Numbered from the stretch's first letter, positions 9,052 through 17,674 are shown. The stretch is 57,892 bases of DNA from an uncultured Myxococcales bacterium (GCA_937868485.1 CALMML010000333.1:1-57892), one strand, 5' to 3'. Translations and numbers: made by a program. The notes: generated by a model not told the origin, from the letters alone.

Positions 9052-9870
9052 ATGTCCTCCTCTTCGCCCCCAGTCAGCCACCCATCGACGCCGTCGGTTG
9101 AGCCAAGCTGGCAGCCAGATCCCCGGCAAGACAGCGTCCTGTTTGCACCACTTTTGCAGGCCATCGGGGTCCGCCACGGCTTCACCACACGCTGCGGGGG
9201 CGTCTCCAGTGGCCGCTTTGCTTCGCTCAACCTGGGCCGCAACTGGGGAGACGACTTACAGGCCGTTGACAGAAACCTCGACCGAGTGGCCCACATCGCC
9301 GGGTTTTCCGTCGATCGCTTGACCCAAGTGCGCCAGGTCCACGGCAGCTTGGTACTCCACGTCAGCGCCCCCGAGAGAGCCACACGGGAAGCCGATGGCC
9401 TGGCCACGTCACACGACCTGGTGCTGGGGGTGATGTCGGCAGACTGTGTCTCACTGCTGCTGGCGGATGACGAAGGCCGGGTGGCAGCCGCTCATGCCGG
9501 CTGGCGTGGCACCCTGGCCGGAATTGCCACCGAAGCCGTCGCCGCGCTCGCTACTCTGGGGGCCGATGTGCGACGGATCCGGGCCGTCTTGGGGCCATCC
9601 ATCGGCCCGTGCTGCTTCGAGGTCCAGCGCGATGTCTCGGACCTGTTTGTCGCCCAAGACCCCGACGTCTTGCGTGAGCGATCCGGGCGGCACTACATCG
9701 ACTTGTGGCGTTACAATCAGAAGTTACTGATGCGCGCAGGACTACCAGATGAGCACATTGCGGCCAGCCCGCCTTGTACTCGCTGCGATGCAGCGCGCTT
9801 TTACTCGTTTCGGCGGGATGGGGCCCACATCGGCCAGCACCTCGCGTTCATCGTTGGAGGCTCTTCGTGA
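9052..9870 (+). CDS. pgeF: PgeF/YfiH-family purine nucleoside phosphorylase-like (multicopper-oxidase fold) protein
   Basis: A 272-residue YfiH/DUF152 protein. Family motifs are visible: RHGFTTRCGGVSSG near residue 40, QVRQVHG, a VMSADC metal/active-site segment, AAHAGWRGTLAG, and GPSIGPCCFEV. Members act as purine nucleoside phosphorylase/adenosine deaminase, and PgeF corrects peptidoglycan precursor errors. Adjacency to rluD is a widely conserved arrangement and supports the call. The N-terminal 35 residues (Ser/Pro-rich) are an extension. No strong ribosome site precedes the ATG at 9052. The end overlaps the next gene by 4 nt. Confidence 0.85.
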   Translation: MSSSSPPVSHPSTPSVEPSWQPDPRQDSVLFAPLLQAIGVRHGFTTRCGGVSSGRFASLNLGRNWGDDLQAVDRNLDRVAHIAGFSVDRLTQVRQVHGSLVLHVSAPERATREADGLATSHDLVLGVMSADCVSLLLADDEGRVAAAHAGWRGTLAGIATEAVAALATLGADVRRIRAVLGPSIGPCCFEVQRDVSDLFVAQDPDVLRERSGRHYIDLWRYNQKLLMRAGLPDEHIAASPPCTRCDAARFYSFRRDGAHIGQHLAFIVGGSS

Positions 9871-10766
9871 CACCAGCAGGGAAGTGGCTCACCCTCGGAC
9901 TCACTGTCACCGTTCTTCTCGGCGGCAGTGGCGGCGGCGCCTACTACTATCACAAGCGCGAGCTGCGACGAGCGGTCGAGACCCAGGAAGCAGCCCTCAA
10001 GACCCTGCGTGAGCAGGCCGCCAAAGACCTGTGGAGAAGTCGCGCACGCTCGCTGCTACTCGAAGGAGCCTTGGCCACCCGCTACGGCAACTACGCCATG
10101 GCCTTTGAGCGGCTCATCCGCACCCAAGGCATGGCGGCCCGGCTTGGGACACCGCTAGACGCAGAGTTTATGGAGCTTCAGCAGCTTCTGCTTCAGCAGC
10201 GTCCCGATGTCGAGGTCGCGGCGAAGCTGGCGCTGCTGGCCGACAAGATTGAGCCGCCCGCCCCGCTGGGTCCGTCCGATCCGTCGCAGAAGCCCGGAAC
10301 GACCCCCACGACCAGCAGCCAGATTGGCATCACGTCTGCGAAGCCGACACCGCCGCAGCAAAACCCGCCGCAGCCCGCTGCCGCAGGTACGCCCGCTGCC
10401 GCGATGCCCACCGCTGCGCCGCATGCCGCCGCGCCGATCCCCACCGCGCCCCCTGCCGCCGCGCCAAGTCCTGCTGGTGCGGCACCGGGTTCGCCGCTCG
10501 CGCTGCCCAAGCGAGGCCAGAGCCCCGAAGCATCGCTCGAAGAAGGTCGCCAAGCCATCGGTCAGGCCAAGGTGCTGCTGCTATCGGGACGTGAAGCCCC
10601 CGCAGTGATTGAGTGGCTGGCCCGCGCCCAAGTGGTCTTAGATGACAGCGGCAAGGGCGACCTCGGAGAGCAAGTCACCGTCGCCATCAAGGCCGTCCGC
10701 AGCGGCGATGAAGCCAAAGCCCAAAAGACCATCGACGGTCTGCTCGCCAAGCTGCGCGGACAGTAG
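9867..10766 (+). CDS. Single-TM protein with Pro/Ala-rich linker, unknown function
   Basis: A 299-residue protein starting at the GTG at 9867, which overlaps the pgeF stop as GTGA and has GGAGG 6 nt upstream; an ATG at 9774 inside pgeF is rejected. Residues 5-27 form a Gly-rich transmembrane helix followed by a charged, probably coiled-coil helix (residues 30-65). A long Pro/Ala/Thr linker (about 130-220) then leads to a C-terminal alpha-helical domain with Ala/Lys-rich repeats. It is most likely anchored in the inner membrane with the bulk in the periplasm or cytoplasm. No family is recognised. The rluD-pgeF-this order looks like one transcript. Confidence 0.65.
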   Translation: MTPAGKWLTLGLTVTVLLGGSGGGAYYYHKRELRRAVETQEAALKTLREQAAKDLWRSRARSLLLEGALATRYGNYAMAFERLIRTQGMAARLGTPLDAEFMELQQLLLQQRPDVEVAAKLALLADKIEPPAPLGPSDPSQKPGTTPTTSSQIGITSAKPTPPQQNPPQPAAAGTPAAAMPTAAPHAAAPIPTAPPAAAPSPAGAAPGSPLALPKRGQSPEASLEEGRQAIGQAKVLLLSGREAPAVIEWLARAQVVLDDSGKGDLGEQVTVAIKAVRSGDEAKAQKTIDGLLAKLRGQ

Positions 10767-10799
10767 CTCACCCAGCGCTGTCGCCCTCGCCGCCCTGCT

Positions 10800-11582
10800 T
10801 TACGGACTCACAGGCGGGTCCACAGGCGCAGGCTGCGGCTCCGGCAAAGGCTCCGCACCGCTCACGCTCAGCCGCCGCGCACTGGCCTCCCGGTAGCAGT
10901 CGATCGGAGCCAGGGCCGACAGCGCCCGCGCCACGGTGGCCGCATCGTCACTGTCAACGGTGGCCGCCACCTTGGTCGTGTACTCGCAAATTCGCTGGCT
11001 CAACAGCCGTAGGTGCGTCGACAAGTTCGCGGCGCTGGCCGTCCGCGCCAGGCTGCTCTGCACCATCGTGCGATAGCGCGGAAGCTGTCGCCGGACGTTT
11101 TCCAAAAACTCCTGCCCACACAGCGCGGTCAGGTCCTTGTCCAGCTTGTCGTCCGAGATCCGCTGAAGCAGGGCATCCATCGCCGCAAGCTGCTCCACGT
11201 AGGTTCGCTGGGTAAACAGCAGTCCTTCGGGAAAGAGCTGCTTGACCAGCTCTTTGGCGCGCTTGGCCTTGGGATAGAAGTCCGCAGGCAGATCCGCGTA
11301 GGCCGCCAGTCGCGCCCGCAGCGCAGCCCAGCCGCGATCGCAGAGCGCATCGATGTCCCGCGCGCCGTCTTCAGCAGACGGTCCCAGGGCGCGCTGACGC
11401 TCGCTCCACGCGGTCTGGGCAGCCTGGCGGACCTTTTCCATGGCCACAGCCGCTTTCTTGACCGAAGTAGGCAGGTCCGACGGACTGGCCTGATACAGCG
11501 ACTCAGCCAGGGTGATGCCTCCGAGCAGCGTGAAGTTGGGGGTTCGGGTGTACAGGGATGGATCAAATGGTGTGTTTGACAT
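10800..11582 (-). CDS. Hypothetical helical protein with Pro-rich tail
   Basis: A 260-residue protein, nearly all helical by composition, with no signal peptide. Residues 30-230 read as a helical bundle (charged, Leu/Ala-rich), and the last 20 residues are a Pro/Glu-rich tail (EPLPEPQPAPVDPPVSP). No known domain is recognised. The gene is convergent with the TM protein gene (33 nt apart) and is followed upstream, on its 5' side, by the unusual 43-bp-pitch repeat array that begins 226 bp before its start codon. It could therefore be regulated through that array, but this is inference. Confidence 0.6.
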   Translation of the reverse strand: MSNTPFDPSLYTRTPNFTLLGGITLAESLYQASPSDLPTSVKKAAVAMEKVRQAAQTAWSERQRALGPSAEDGARDIDALCDRGWAALRARLAAYADLPADFYPKAKRAKELVKQLFPEGLLFTQRTYVEQLAAMDALLQRISDDKLDKDLTALCGQEFLENVRRQLPRYRTMVQSSLARTASAANLSTHLRLLSQRICEYTTKVAATVDSDDAATVARALSALAPIDCYREASARRLSVSGAEPLPEPQPAPVDPPVSP

Positions 11583-12077
11583 GCACAGCCCCAGGGAGCA
11601 GCCCGCATGCCAGCCCGAGCGCCCGTCCGCACAGCCCGTCGTTTCCGGTATTTCCCGACGGAATCAGAGCCTTTTTGCCGCCGATTGCCGCCGCCGCCCC
11701 GGTCCCCCTTCTGTCCGTATCTCGGACGACGTCCGGCCCACCGGATGAAGCGCCCGCACTGAAGGCCGATTCGCCTACGACTTCACGGGCAGCCCCAGCG
11801 CGCGGAAGGTCAACACCATCCCCAGCCGCCAGCGGACCCAGTCGCCCAAGGGTCGCAGCCACACGCAGACTGCGCAACCAGCCGTAAACCAAGGGTCAAC
11901 ACCATCCCCAGCTGGCCACCGACCCACTTGCACCAGGGTCGCGACCTTGCCCCCACTGCCCGTCCTGCCACTTGCGCAAGGTCTGGACCCCCCAGAAGCA
12001 GGACGCCGAGCCGATCGGCCAAGGTCTGGACCCTGTCTGCCTGCCCCAGCGCCCAGTTCTGCCGTGGTCCAGACCCG
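11583..12077. other. Non-coding region between galK and the gene at 10800-11582
   Basis: About 495 bases with no credible gene. Open frames here on both strands have Pro/Arg-rich composition, lack ribosome sites and are artefacts of high GC. The proximal third (11583-11800) shows nothing I can name. The distal part (11808-12075) is occupied by a periodic repeat array, described separately. Confidence 0.6.
11808..12075. repeat. Array of seven GGTC-N2-GACC-like sites at exact 43-bp pitch
   Basis: Ten-base sites begin at 11808 (GGTCAACACC), 11851 (GGTCGCAGCC), 11894 (GGTCAACACC), 11937 (GGTCGCGACC), 11980 and 12023 (GGTCTGGACC) and 12066 (GGTCCAGACC). Every interval is exactly 43 bp. Four of the seven are dyads of GGTC/GACC around two central bases. 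Most are preceded by C(C)AA(G). The 33-bp stretches between sites are largely unrelated, except that units 1 and 3 share 19 identical starting bases and further similarity. Because 43 is not a multiple of 3 the periodicity is not coding. The pitch is about four helical turns, so the sites would face the same side of the DNA. The array ends 3 bp before the galK stop codon. Confidence 0.8.
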
Positions 12078-13214
12078 TTACGGGATAGACGAATCGGGGA
12101 CCAAGACGGTCGGTCGGTGACCGCTCTGGGCTTCGTAGCGGCTGGCAATGCGCCGGGCCGCAGCCAGACCACAGCCTGCCCGCGCCAGCATCACCACCGA
12201 CCCACCAAAGCCGCCGCCCGTCAGCCGAGCCCCCAGAATGTCCGGGTCTGCATCGCCCAGGCTCACCAGCAGATCGATCGCTGGCACCGAGACCTGATAG
12301 TCATCACGCATCGATGCATGCGACTGCTGAAACAGCGCGCCAAGCCGTGGCCCATCCGCCGCACCGAGCGCCGTCACCGACTCTTCCACCCGCGCGTTTT
12401 CAGTGACTACATGCCGCACCCGCCGCCCCAGTGGCTCAGGAAGGGACGAAAGCTGCGGCAGCGCCGACCCATCCAGCTCGCGCAGCGACCGCACCCCGAG
12501 CAGCGCAGCCGCCTGCTCACACTCGCCACGCCGGGTTCGGTAGTCACCCACCGCGTGGCTATGGACCACGCCAGAGTGAATCACCACAAGCTCTAGCGAA
12601 GCGGGCAGCGGCACGGTCTGCATCGCCAGCGAGCGCGTGTCCAAAAACAGCGCCGCCCCCGGTCCACACAGTGAGCAGGCCAGCTGGTCCATGATTCCAA
12701 CGGGGGCACCGACCAGCTCAACCTCGGCCTTTCGGGCCAGCCGCGCAAGCTCGACATCCGTAAGCGGCAGCGCCAGGGCAATCCGCAGGGCGCGCAGCAA
12801 GCTCACCAGCAGCGCTGCGCTGGATGACAGCCCACTGCCGACCGGAACCTGAGACGATATCCGCAGCTTCAGCCCAGACAGCCCCGACCCATAGCCTTGC
12901 TGCCGAAGCACCCAAGTGACCCCGCGTACGTAGTCAAGCCAGTCTCCGGTGCGCGCTTCGTCCCCTAGCACGTACGACGCCGTGGTCCCCGACTGGCTCA
13001 GCTCATCGCTGTAGACCGTGACCCGGCCATCGCTTGCTTGGCACAGCTCCACGGTGGTTCGCTGCGGAATCGCCGTCGGCAGGACCAGGCCATCGTTGTA
13101 GTCGGTGTGCTCGCCAATCAGGTTGACCCGCCCCGGCGCGGAAGCCAAGGTGGTCGCAGGCTCGCCAAAGATCTGCGCAAAGACCGACGGGGGCCGCGCG
13201 CCGTGGGCACTCAT
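12078..13214 (-). CDS. galK: Galactokinase
   Basis: A 378-residue GHMP-family galactokinase, phosphorylating galactose at C1 with ATP as the first step of the Leloir pathway. Visible signatures are the galactokinase motif PGRVNLIGEHTDYNDG (residues 27-42), the ATP-binding GHMP motif VPVGSGLSSSAAL (about 123-135), the substrate-site segment GIMDQLACSLCGPG, and C-terminal TGGGFGGSVV. Length is normal for the family. The start ATG overlaps the stop of the YhhN-family gene (ATGA), so the two are translated from one mRNA. No galT or galE lies next to it, although an extended-SDR epimerase is encoded 4.5 kb away. Confidence 0.93.
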   Translation of the reverse strand: MSAHGARPPSVFAQIFGEPATTLASAPGRVNLIGEHTDYNDGLVLPTAIPQRTTVELCQASDGRVTVYSDELSQSGTTASYVLGDEARTGDWLDYVRGVTWVLRQQGYGSGLSGLKLRISSQVPVGSGLSSSAALLVSLLRALRIALALPLTDVELARLARKAEVELVGAPVGIMDQLACSLCGPGAALFLDTRSLAMQTVPLPASLELVVIHSGVVHSHAVGDYRTRRGECEQAAALLGVRSLRELDGSALPQLSSLPEPLGRRVRHVVTENARVEESVTALGAADGPRLGALFQQSHASMRDDYQVSVPAIDLLVSLGDADPDILGARLTGGGFGGSVVMLARAGCGLAAARRIASRYEAQSGHRPTVLVPDSSIP

Positions 13215-13948
13215 GGGCTCTCTCCTTCTTCACTGGCACAGAGCGCGCTGCTGACGATCAGCGCCTGGCCGGGACCATACAGCAGCCACACCAAGTCGGC
13301 CCGGATGGCCGCAGGAATCTCGGCAAACAGCGCAGGCTGAAACAGCCGCAGCGCAATCACCAAGTCCGACACGAGGAACATCGCACTACCGAGCGCCAGC
13401 GGTGCATAGCGACCCTTGCGCAGAAGCAGCCCACTGGCGACTCCCGCCGTGCTGGCAAGCAGCAGCGTATAAGGCAGCGCCGCCCAGGCCAGCGGAAGAT
13501 CTCCCTTGGGACCGCAGCGAACAACCCCCAGCCAAGCGCCAACACCGATGCCAAGCCAGGTCAGCCACGCCGCCACCTGTCCCGGTCCCAGCCGCCCGCC
13601 TTCGGCTTTGAGCAGCCGCAGCATGCCTCGGATGTACTCGATGTGGCCGATCCCAAAGGTCGCCATGCCAAGCGGCACCGAAAACGTCATGCAGAGGTCG
13701 CCGACAAAGCCCCAGGTCATGCCCTTGGCAATCTGGTGGCTGTAGTCAGCGGCTGGTCCTTTGCGTCGCGCGCTGCGAATCAGCCACGCCGCAGCCACCA
13801 ACGTCGCGGACGAAAACAGCGCCATGGGCTTGGGAATCCGACTGCCCCCAGCGGACCCGGCGACCCCCACCGCATAGCTGCCCAGCAGCGATCCACTCCA
13901 CAGAAGCGACAGCCCAGCCAGCGCAACACGACGGACCTTCGAAAGCAT
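13211..13948 (-). CDS. YhhN/TMEM86-family membrane protein (lysoplasmalogenase-like)
   Basis: A 245-residue polytopic membrane protein with about eight hydrophobic helices. The family pattern is visible: KPMALFS early, GFVGDLCMTF with a conserved Asp after the Gly, GIGHIEYIRG, and later SDLVIALRLF and YGPGQALIVSSAL. YhhN/TMEM86 proteins hydrolyse the vinyl-ether bond of lysoplasmalogen. Many myxobacteria make ether lipids, so the function would fit, but the substrate is not proven here. GGGAGG lies 7 nt before the ATG at 13948. It is translationally coupled to galK. Confidence 0.75.
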   Translation of the reverse strand: MLSKVRRVALAGLSLLWSGSLLGSYAVGVAGSAGGSRIPKPMALFSSATLVAAAWLIRSARRKGPAADYSHQIAKGMTWGFVGDLCMTFSVPLGMATFGIGHIEYIRGMLRLLKAEGGRLGPGQVAAWLTWLGIGVGAWLGVVRCGPKGDLPLAWAALPYTLLLASTAGVASGLLLRKGRYAPLALGSAMFLVSDLVIALRLFQPALFAEIPAAIRADLVWLLYGPGQALIVSSALCASEEGESP

Positions 13949-13980
13949 CGGGGCCTCCCTCGGGCAAGCGGTGAAGGGTC

Positions 13981-14478
13981 ATGATACCGCGCCCACTGCG
14001 GAAATCCCAAGCCAGCACATACGCCGCCTACCAGCCACCGAGATCCCAGTCCGTCGAAGCGGCGGCAGGCTTGCTGTTGACCCTGCGATTGTGGCAAACA
14101 GGGCAGCCCATGGATCTTGCGCCGCTGTGCGTTCCCGTCGAAATCGCCCTCGCTGCTGGGGATGAGCGCTGCTTTCGCCTGGCGCTTGGCATCAGCGAAA
14201 CCGGACTGCGACTGCGAACGCCGCTGCCTGAAGAGATGTGGACCCGACCGCTGCGCATCCGGCTGACGCTGCCGCCTCCGACCGAGGAGCTGGCCCGACT
14301 GTTTGCCGAAGAGTGGGATGGCGGACTTCGGCTGCTGGCTCGCGCGGCAAGTGAAGTGGTCGCCCCCGATACGCCCAGCGAGCAGCGACTGTGGCGACTG
14401 CTGGTGTTTCAAAAGCCCGAGCCATCGATGCAGGAAAAGCTGACGCGCTACGTCACGATGCGCAGCGAAGACAGCTAG
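13981..14478 (+). CDS. Small PilZ-like domain protein (tentative)
   Basis: The frame gives 165 residues from the ATG at 13981, or 122 from an internal ATG at 14110 that begins MDLAPLCVPVEI. The core segment (LALGISETGLRLRTPLPEEMW...LRIRLTLPP) resembles the PilZ beta-barrel pattern of iS-x-tGl followed by strand pairs. However, the RxxxR c-di-GMP motif is not evident, so nucleotide binding is doubtful. Neither start has a strong ribosome site. It is divergent from the YhhN gene and convergent with the protease fusion, with only 2 nt between the stops. Confidence 0.45.
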   Translation: MIPRPLRKSQASTYAAYQPPRSQSVEAAAGLLLTLRLWQTGQPMDLAPLCVPVEIALAAGDERCFRLALGISETGLRLRTPLPEEMWTRPLRIRLTLPPPTEELARLFAEEWDGGLRLLARAASEVVAPDTPSEQRLWRLLVFQKPEPSMQEKLTRYVTMRSEDS

Positions 14479-14480
14479 CG

Positions 14481-17400
14481 TCAGTCCACCACATCCACCG
14501 GGGTTCCCAGCGGCACGGTGTCAAACAAGCGCTGGGCGAACAGCTTGGGGAAGCGCACGCAGCCATGCGACTGCGGAAAGCCTGGCAGCGGACCCGCGTG
14601 CATGCCGATGCCGCCAAAGATGCGCATAAAGTACGGCATCGGTGTGCCTCGAAACGTCGCGCCTGGCGGGGCTGGCTGATCGTGGTTGTCGATGTTGGCA
14701 AGGAGCACGTCCCCGGCATCGCTCACGTAGTCGCCGTACCGACCCGAGACATACTGCGGCACCTTTTCCAGCACCGAAAAGCTGCCTTTGGGGGTCTTGT
14801 GGCTTACGCGACCACTGCAAACGGACGACTGAGCGACGGTTCTGTCGCCGTCCATAAGCTCAGCCTGCTGCCTGCCGAGGTGGATCACGATGCGAGGACG
14901 CAGCAGCTCATCTTGGACCGCCCAAAAGAAGTCGCCGCCTTTGTCCAGATCTCCAGCCCGTGCGGTCACGCTCCCCGAAGCAGACTCCGAGCAGCCAGCG
15001 GCACCAAGGAACAGCCCAAGCGACCACAGAGAGAGCCGCTGCCGCCACCGACCACTCCGCAGCGACAGCCCAAGTCCAGCCAGCAGCAGCGCCAAAAGAC
15101 CGCCGCTCGGCCCGGCGTCGGACCGTCCCAGCGGAGCCACCGCACATGCGCCCACGACAAACGGAAGGCCGATCTCGCTGCGCTCACCGACAAAGTGAAC
15201 CACAGGCTGCTGGTCCAGTAGGGTGCCGCCGACTCGGACCTCGATGGTGGCCCGACTGCCGCGCGGACCCTCCGCCAGCAGCGTGCGCTCGTAGCGACCG
15301 TGGCCAACGTCCCGTACCTCGCCGAGCCACGCCCCGCGATCGGATGTGATGGACACAGGCAGACCCGGCCCAAGCGGCTGCCCAAGCAGATCGCGCGGCG
15401 TCACTGTAACCGTCGTCGTTTCTGCGTAAGGGGCTGCGATATCCTGGCTGACTCCGACGTCAGACATGAGCGCGCTCAGGCCATACAGCTTCTCGCCACG
15501 CAGGCGGCCAAAGACGGCTTCGACGTTGAGCTGGCCAAAGCCACGCCGGGGCCCGTAGCCTCGCGCAAGAGGCTGGCTCGCCGTCGTGCGCAGCAGCTCA
15601 CGCACTTGGGTGGTCGTCAGCGTAGGGCGTGCTTCCAGCATCAGCGCCACCGCACCCGCCACATGCGGCGCAGCCTGTGAGGTCCCGCGCAGCACACCAT
15701 GCAGGCCATCATCGGCAATCAGCAGCCCGGGATCGTGCGGCAAGGCAAACGACGAGCGCGGATCGCTCTGAAGCGCTGCGGTCGACAGGGCCGACAAAAT
15801 GAACTCACCGGGGGCCACGATGTCGGGCGCAAAGCCGCCGCTTCCCAGCGGGCCTCCCGATGAAAAGGTCGCGACCCGACCCAGCTCGCGATCGAAGACG
15901 GCTTCCTTGCCATCGTTTCGCTTCCACGCCAGGCGACTGCGCAGTGCCCCCACGCTGATCGCCGAGGCAGCCGAAGCCGGAATCCCGATATAGCCATCTG
16001 GGTCCAAGTGACCGCGCAGCGCGAGGTCCAAGTCCGGGCTCTGATCCACTTGCCACAGGTCATAGCGGCGGGTCTTGCCTTGGATCGACACATGCCAGTC
16101 GCCGGGCTTGGGTGGCTCGCTGCCGGTCACGCCGCTAAGATGAATGAGCACGCCGCGCTTGCCGGTCGCCGACTGGTCGCTGGCATCAATGACCGCAGTG
16201 CCTTCCCCCTCGAACGTCGCTTTCAGGCTCTGCCCCATGGGGACCTCGAAGCGGCGACCACTTGGCGAGCGCAAGCCAACGGTCAGCTCCGCTGCGCCGC
16301 CGACCTTTGGTGGGGCACTGGCGTCGTAATACAGCTCCAGCAGCGCGAAGCTCTTTTCCGCAAGGACATCGAGCCGCGTAACCTTCAGCGTCACCTCGTG
16401 AGAGCCCAAGAGCAGTGACGCCCCTGCGTGGATGTCGTAGTCGCCAGAGTTCCCGGATGCCGTGACCAGGACGCGCCCAGGTCGGTCAGCAAACAGCTCA
16501 TCCAGCGCCACTTCCATGAGGCTGCTGCCGTCGTGTAGACCCCCAGGTCCGCCCAGGCTTAGGTTCACCACCACGGGCTGCTTGTTTTCCTCTGCGCGAT
16601 CGAGGCAGAAGCGAACTCCGAGCAGGATGTCGACGTCGTCAAACGTCACCTCATCACGGGTGGCCTTGACGATGCACAGGGTCGATTCGGGCGCGATGCC
16701 GACATAACGACCAGCGGGAAAGCGAGGACTCGTCGCCAAGCCACTGGATGCAGCGATGCCCGCAACGTGGGTGCCGTGCCCATTTGTGTCGACCTGACGA
16801 ATCGGAACCGGCGGCTGCATTCCCTTTGATTCGTAGTCGAGCACCTCATCGATGTCCTTGGCGGTGCTGACCTGCATCCCACCATAGTCGGGAAACTCTG
16901 GGTGGCGACCGTCGCGCGCCTCGGTACTGCTGAGCAGATAGCCGATGCGGGTCTTGCCCATGGGGTCGCGCAGATCGGCGTGTCGGAAGTCGGCCCCCGT
17001 ATCCACGATGCCGACCAGCACGCCCTTGCCGCGCGCCAGGTACTTGTCGCTGGCCGCCTGCGCGCCGATCAGGTTGCGGGACTGATCGAGCAGGGGACGC
17101 AGGCTGTGCAGGCCATCGATCCGCGTGACCACAGGGGAAGCCAGCAGCCCACGCAGGTCCGCAGCCGACACGCGCACTTCTGCCACCGTGCGGCTGAGCG
17201 GCGTCATCGACATCCCCGCAGGCAGCAGCCCGGGTCCAGCAAGGCTCGTCCGAACGAGCAGCCGCAGTCGCCCCGCTTCATCCAGGGCCCGCCGACTAGA
17301 CAATGGCATGCCAGCCAGATACGCCAGCACCTGGGCACGCGCCTGCGCGGTCAGTCGGCCCGTACCCAGCTGGGCATAGTCACTTCCAGATAGGACCGGC

Positions 17401-17570
17401 GGTCCCGCCACAGCAGCAGGCGGTGAAGCAAGAGCGGGCGCGACCAGGACCCCAGCGCTGGACGGAGCCGGACGAGGCGCGGCCCCACTTGGCATCGCCA
17501 CCGAGAGCAGCGAACAGCAGGTCACCTGCGAAGTTAGGCGCATCACCACAGCAGCCAAAGCCGACCTCAT
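14481..17570 (-). CDS. Fusion: subtilisin-like (S8) protease, MYXO-CTERM-like tail, internal lipobox, L,D-transpeptidase (YkuD)
   Basis: A 1029-residue exported protein. Residues 1-30 are signal-like. The S8 catalytic triad is clear: D190 in GIVDTGADF, H265 in NGHGTHVAG, S631 in GTSQAAPHVAG, with a large insertion between His and Ser. A beta-rich region follows (about 700-800). Residues 805-850 look like a MYXO-CTERM tail: a Cys, a hydrophobic helix (GGLLALLLAGLGLSL), then Arg-rich SGRWRQR. Instead of a stop, the chain continues into SLWSLGLFLGAAGC, a lipoprotein-type signal with its Cys at 860, and then an L,D-transpeptidase domain with SHGCVRF (Cys1004) and a preceding conserved His. No ATG, GTG or TTG gives the second half a good separate start. 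Proteolysis outside the cell and peptidoglycan cross-linking or lipoprotein attachment are inferred from the domains. Confidence 0.8.
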   Translation of the reverse strand: MRSALAAVVMRLTSQVTCCSLLSVAMPSGAAPRPAPSSAGVLVAPALASPPAAVAGPPVLSGSDYAQLGTGRLTAQARAQVLAYLAGMPLSSRRALDEAGRLRLLVRTSLAGPGLLPAGMSMTPLSRTVAEVRVSAADLRGLLASPVVTRIDGLHSLRPLLDQSRNLIGAQAASDKYLARGKGVLVGIVDTGADFRHADLRDPMGKTRIGYLLSSTEARDGRHPEFPDYGGMQVSTAKDIDEVLDYESKGMQPPVPIRQVDTNGHGTHVAGIAASSGLATSPRFPAGRYVGIAPESTLCIVKATRDEVTFDDVDILLGVRFCLDRAEENKQPVVVNLSLGGPGGLHDGSSLMEVALDELFADRPGRVLVTASGNSGDYDIHAGASLLLGSHEVTLKVTRLDVLAEKSFALLELYYDASAPPKVGGAAELTVGLRSPSGRRFEVPMGQSLKATFEGEGTAVIDASDQSATGKRGVLIHLSGVTGSEPPKPGDWHVSIQGKTRRYDLWQVDQSPDLDLALRGHLDPDGYIGIPASAASAISVGALRSRLAWKRNDGKEAVFDRELGRVATFSSGGPLGSGGFAPDIVAPGEFILSALSTAALQSDPRSSFALPHDPGLLIADDGLHGVLRGTSQAAPHVAGAVALMLEARPTLTTTQVRELLRTTASQPLARGYGPRRGFGQLNVEAVFGRLRGEKLYGLSALMSDVGVSQDIAAPYAETTTVTVTPRDLLGQPLGPGLPVSITSDRGAWLGEVRDVGHGRYERTLLAEGPRGSRATIEVRVGGTLLDQQPVVHFVGERSEIGLPFVVGACAVAPLGRSDAGPSGGLLALLLAGLGLSLRSGRWRQRLSLWSLGLFLGAAGCSESASGSVTARAGDLDKGGDFFWAVQDELLRPRIVIHLGRQQAELMDGDRTVAQSSVCSGRVSHKTPKGSFSVLEKVPQYVSGRYGDYVSDAGDVLLANIDNHDQPAPPGATFRGTPMPYFMRIFGGIGMHAGPLPGFPQSHGCVRFPKLFAQRLFDTVPLGTPVDVVD

Positions 17571-17638
17571 GCTTAGCAGAGTGCCCCCAACCGCTGGGGC
17601 CCTGTCAACGACCTAGGCGGGCTACCACTCCGTTCCTG

Positions 17639-17667
17639 TTGCGTCCGTATCAGGCTTCGGGTTATCT
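17639..17667 (+). promoter_or_regulatory. Promoter of epimerase-yicC-remA-gmk transcript, start codon 7 nt after -10
   Basis: TTGCGT (17639-17644), a 17-bp spacer and TTATCT (17662-17667) precede the ATG at 17675 by 7 nt, and no Shine-Dalgarno sequence is visible. This suggests a leaderless mRNA. The -10 hexamer is not a perfect consensus. Confidence 0.4.
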
Positions 17668-17674
17668 GCGAGCG

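Noticed and set aside
11808-12075. CRISPR array interpretation of the 43-bp-pitch repeats
   Set aside because: Only about 10 bp is conserved per unit, with no cas genes nearby; CRISPR repeats are normally 21 bp or longer and near-identical.
11810-12172. 120-codon minus-strand open frame across the repeat array
   Set aside because: It crosses the galK stop and reads the 43-bp repeats in changing frames, so the protein is not repetitive as a real product would be. No ribosome site.
14391-15221. 276-codon plus-strand open frame opposite the L,D-transpeptidase half of the fusion
   Set aside because: His/Arg/Gln-rich shadow of a well-supported minus-strand gene.
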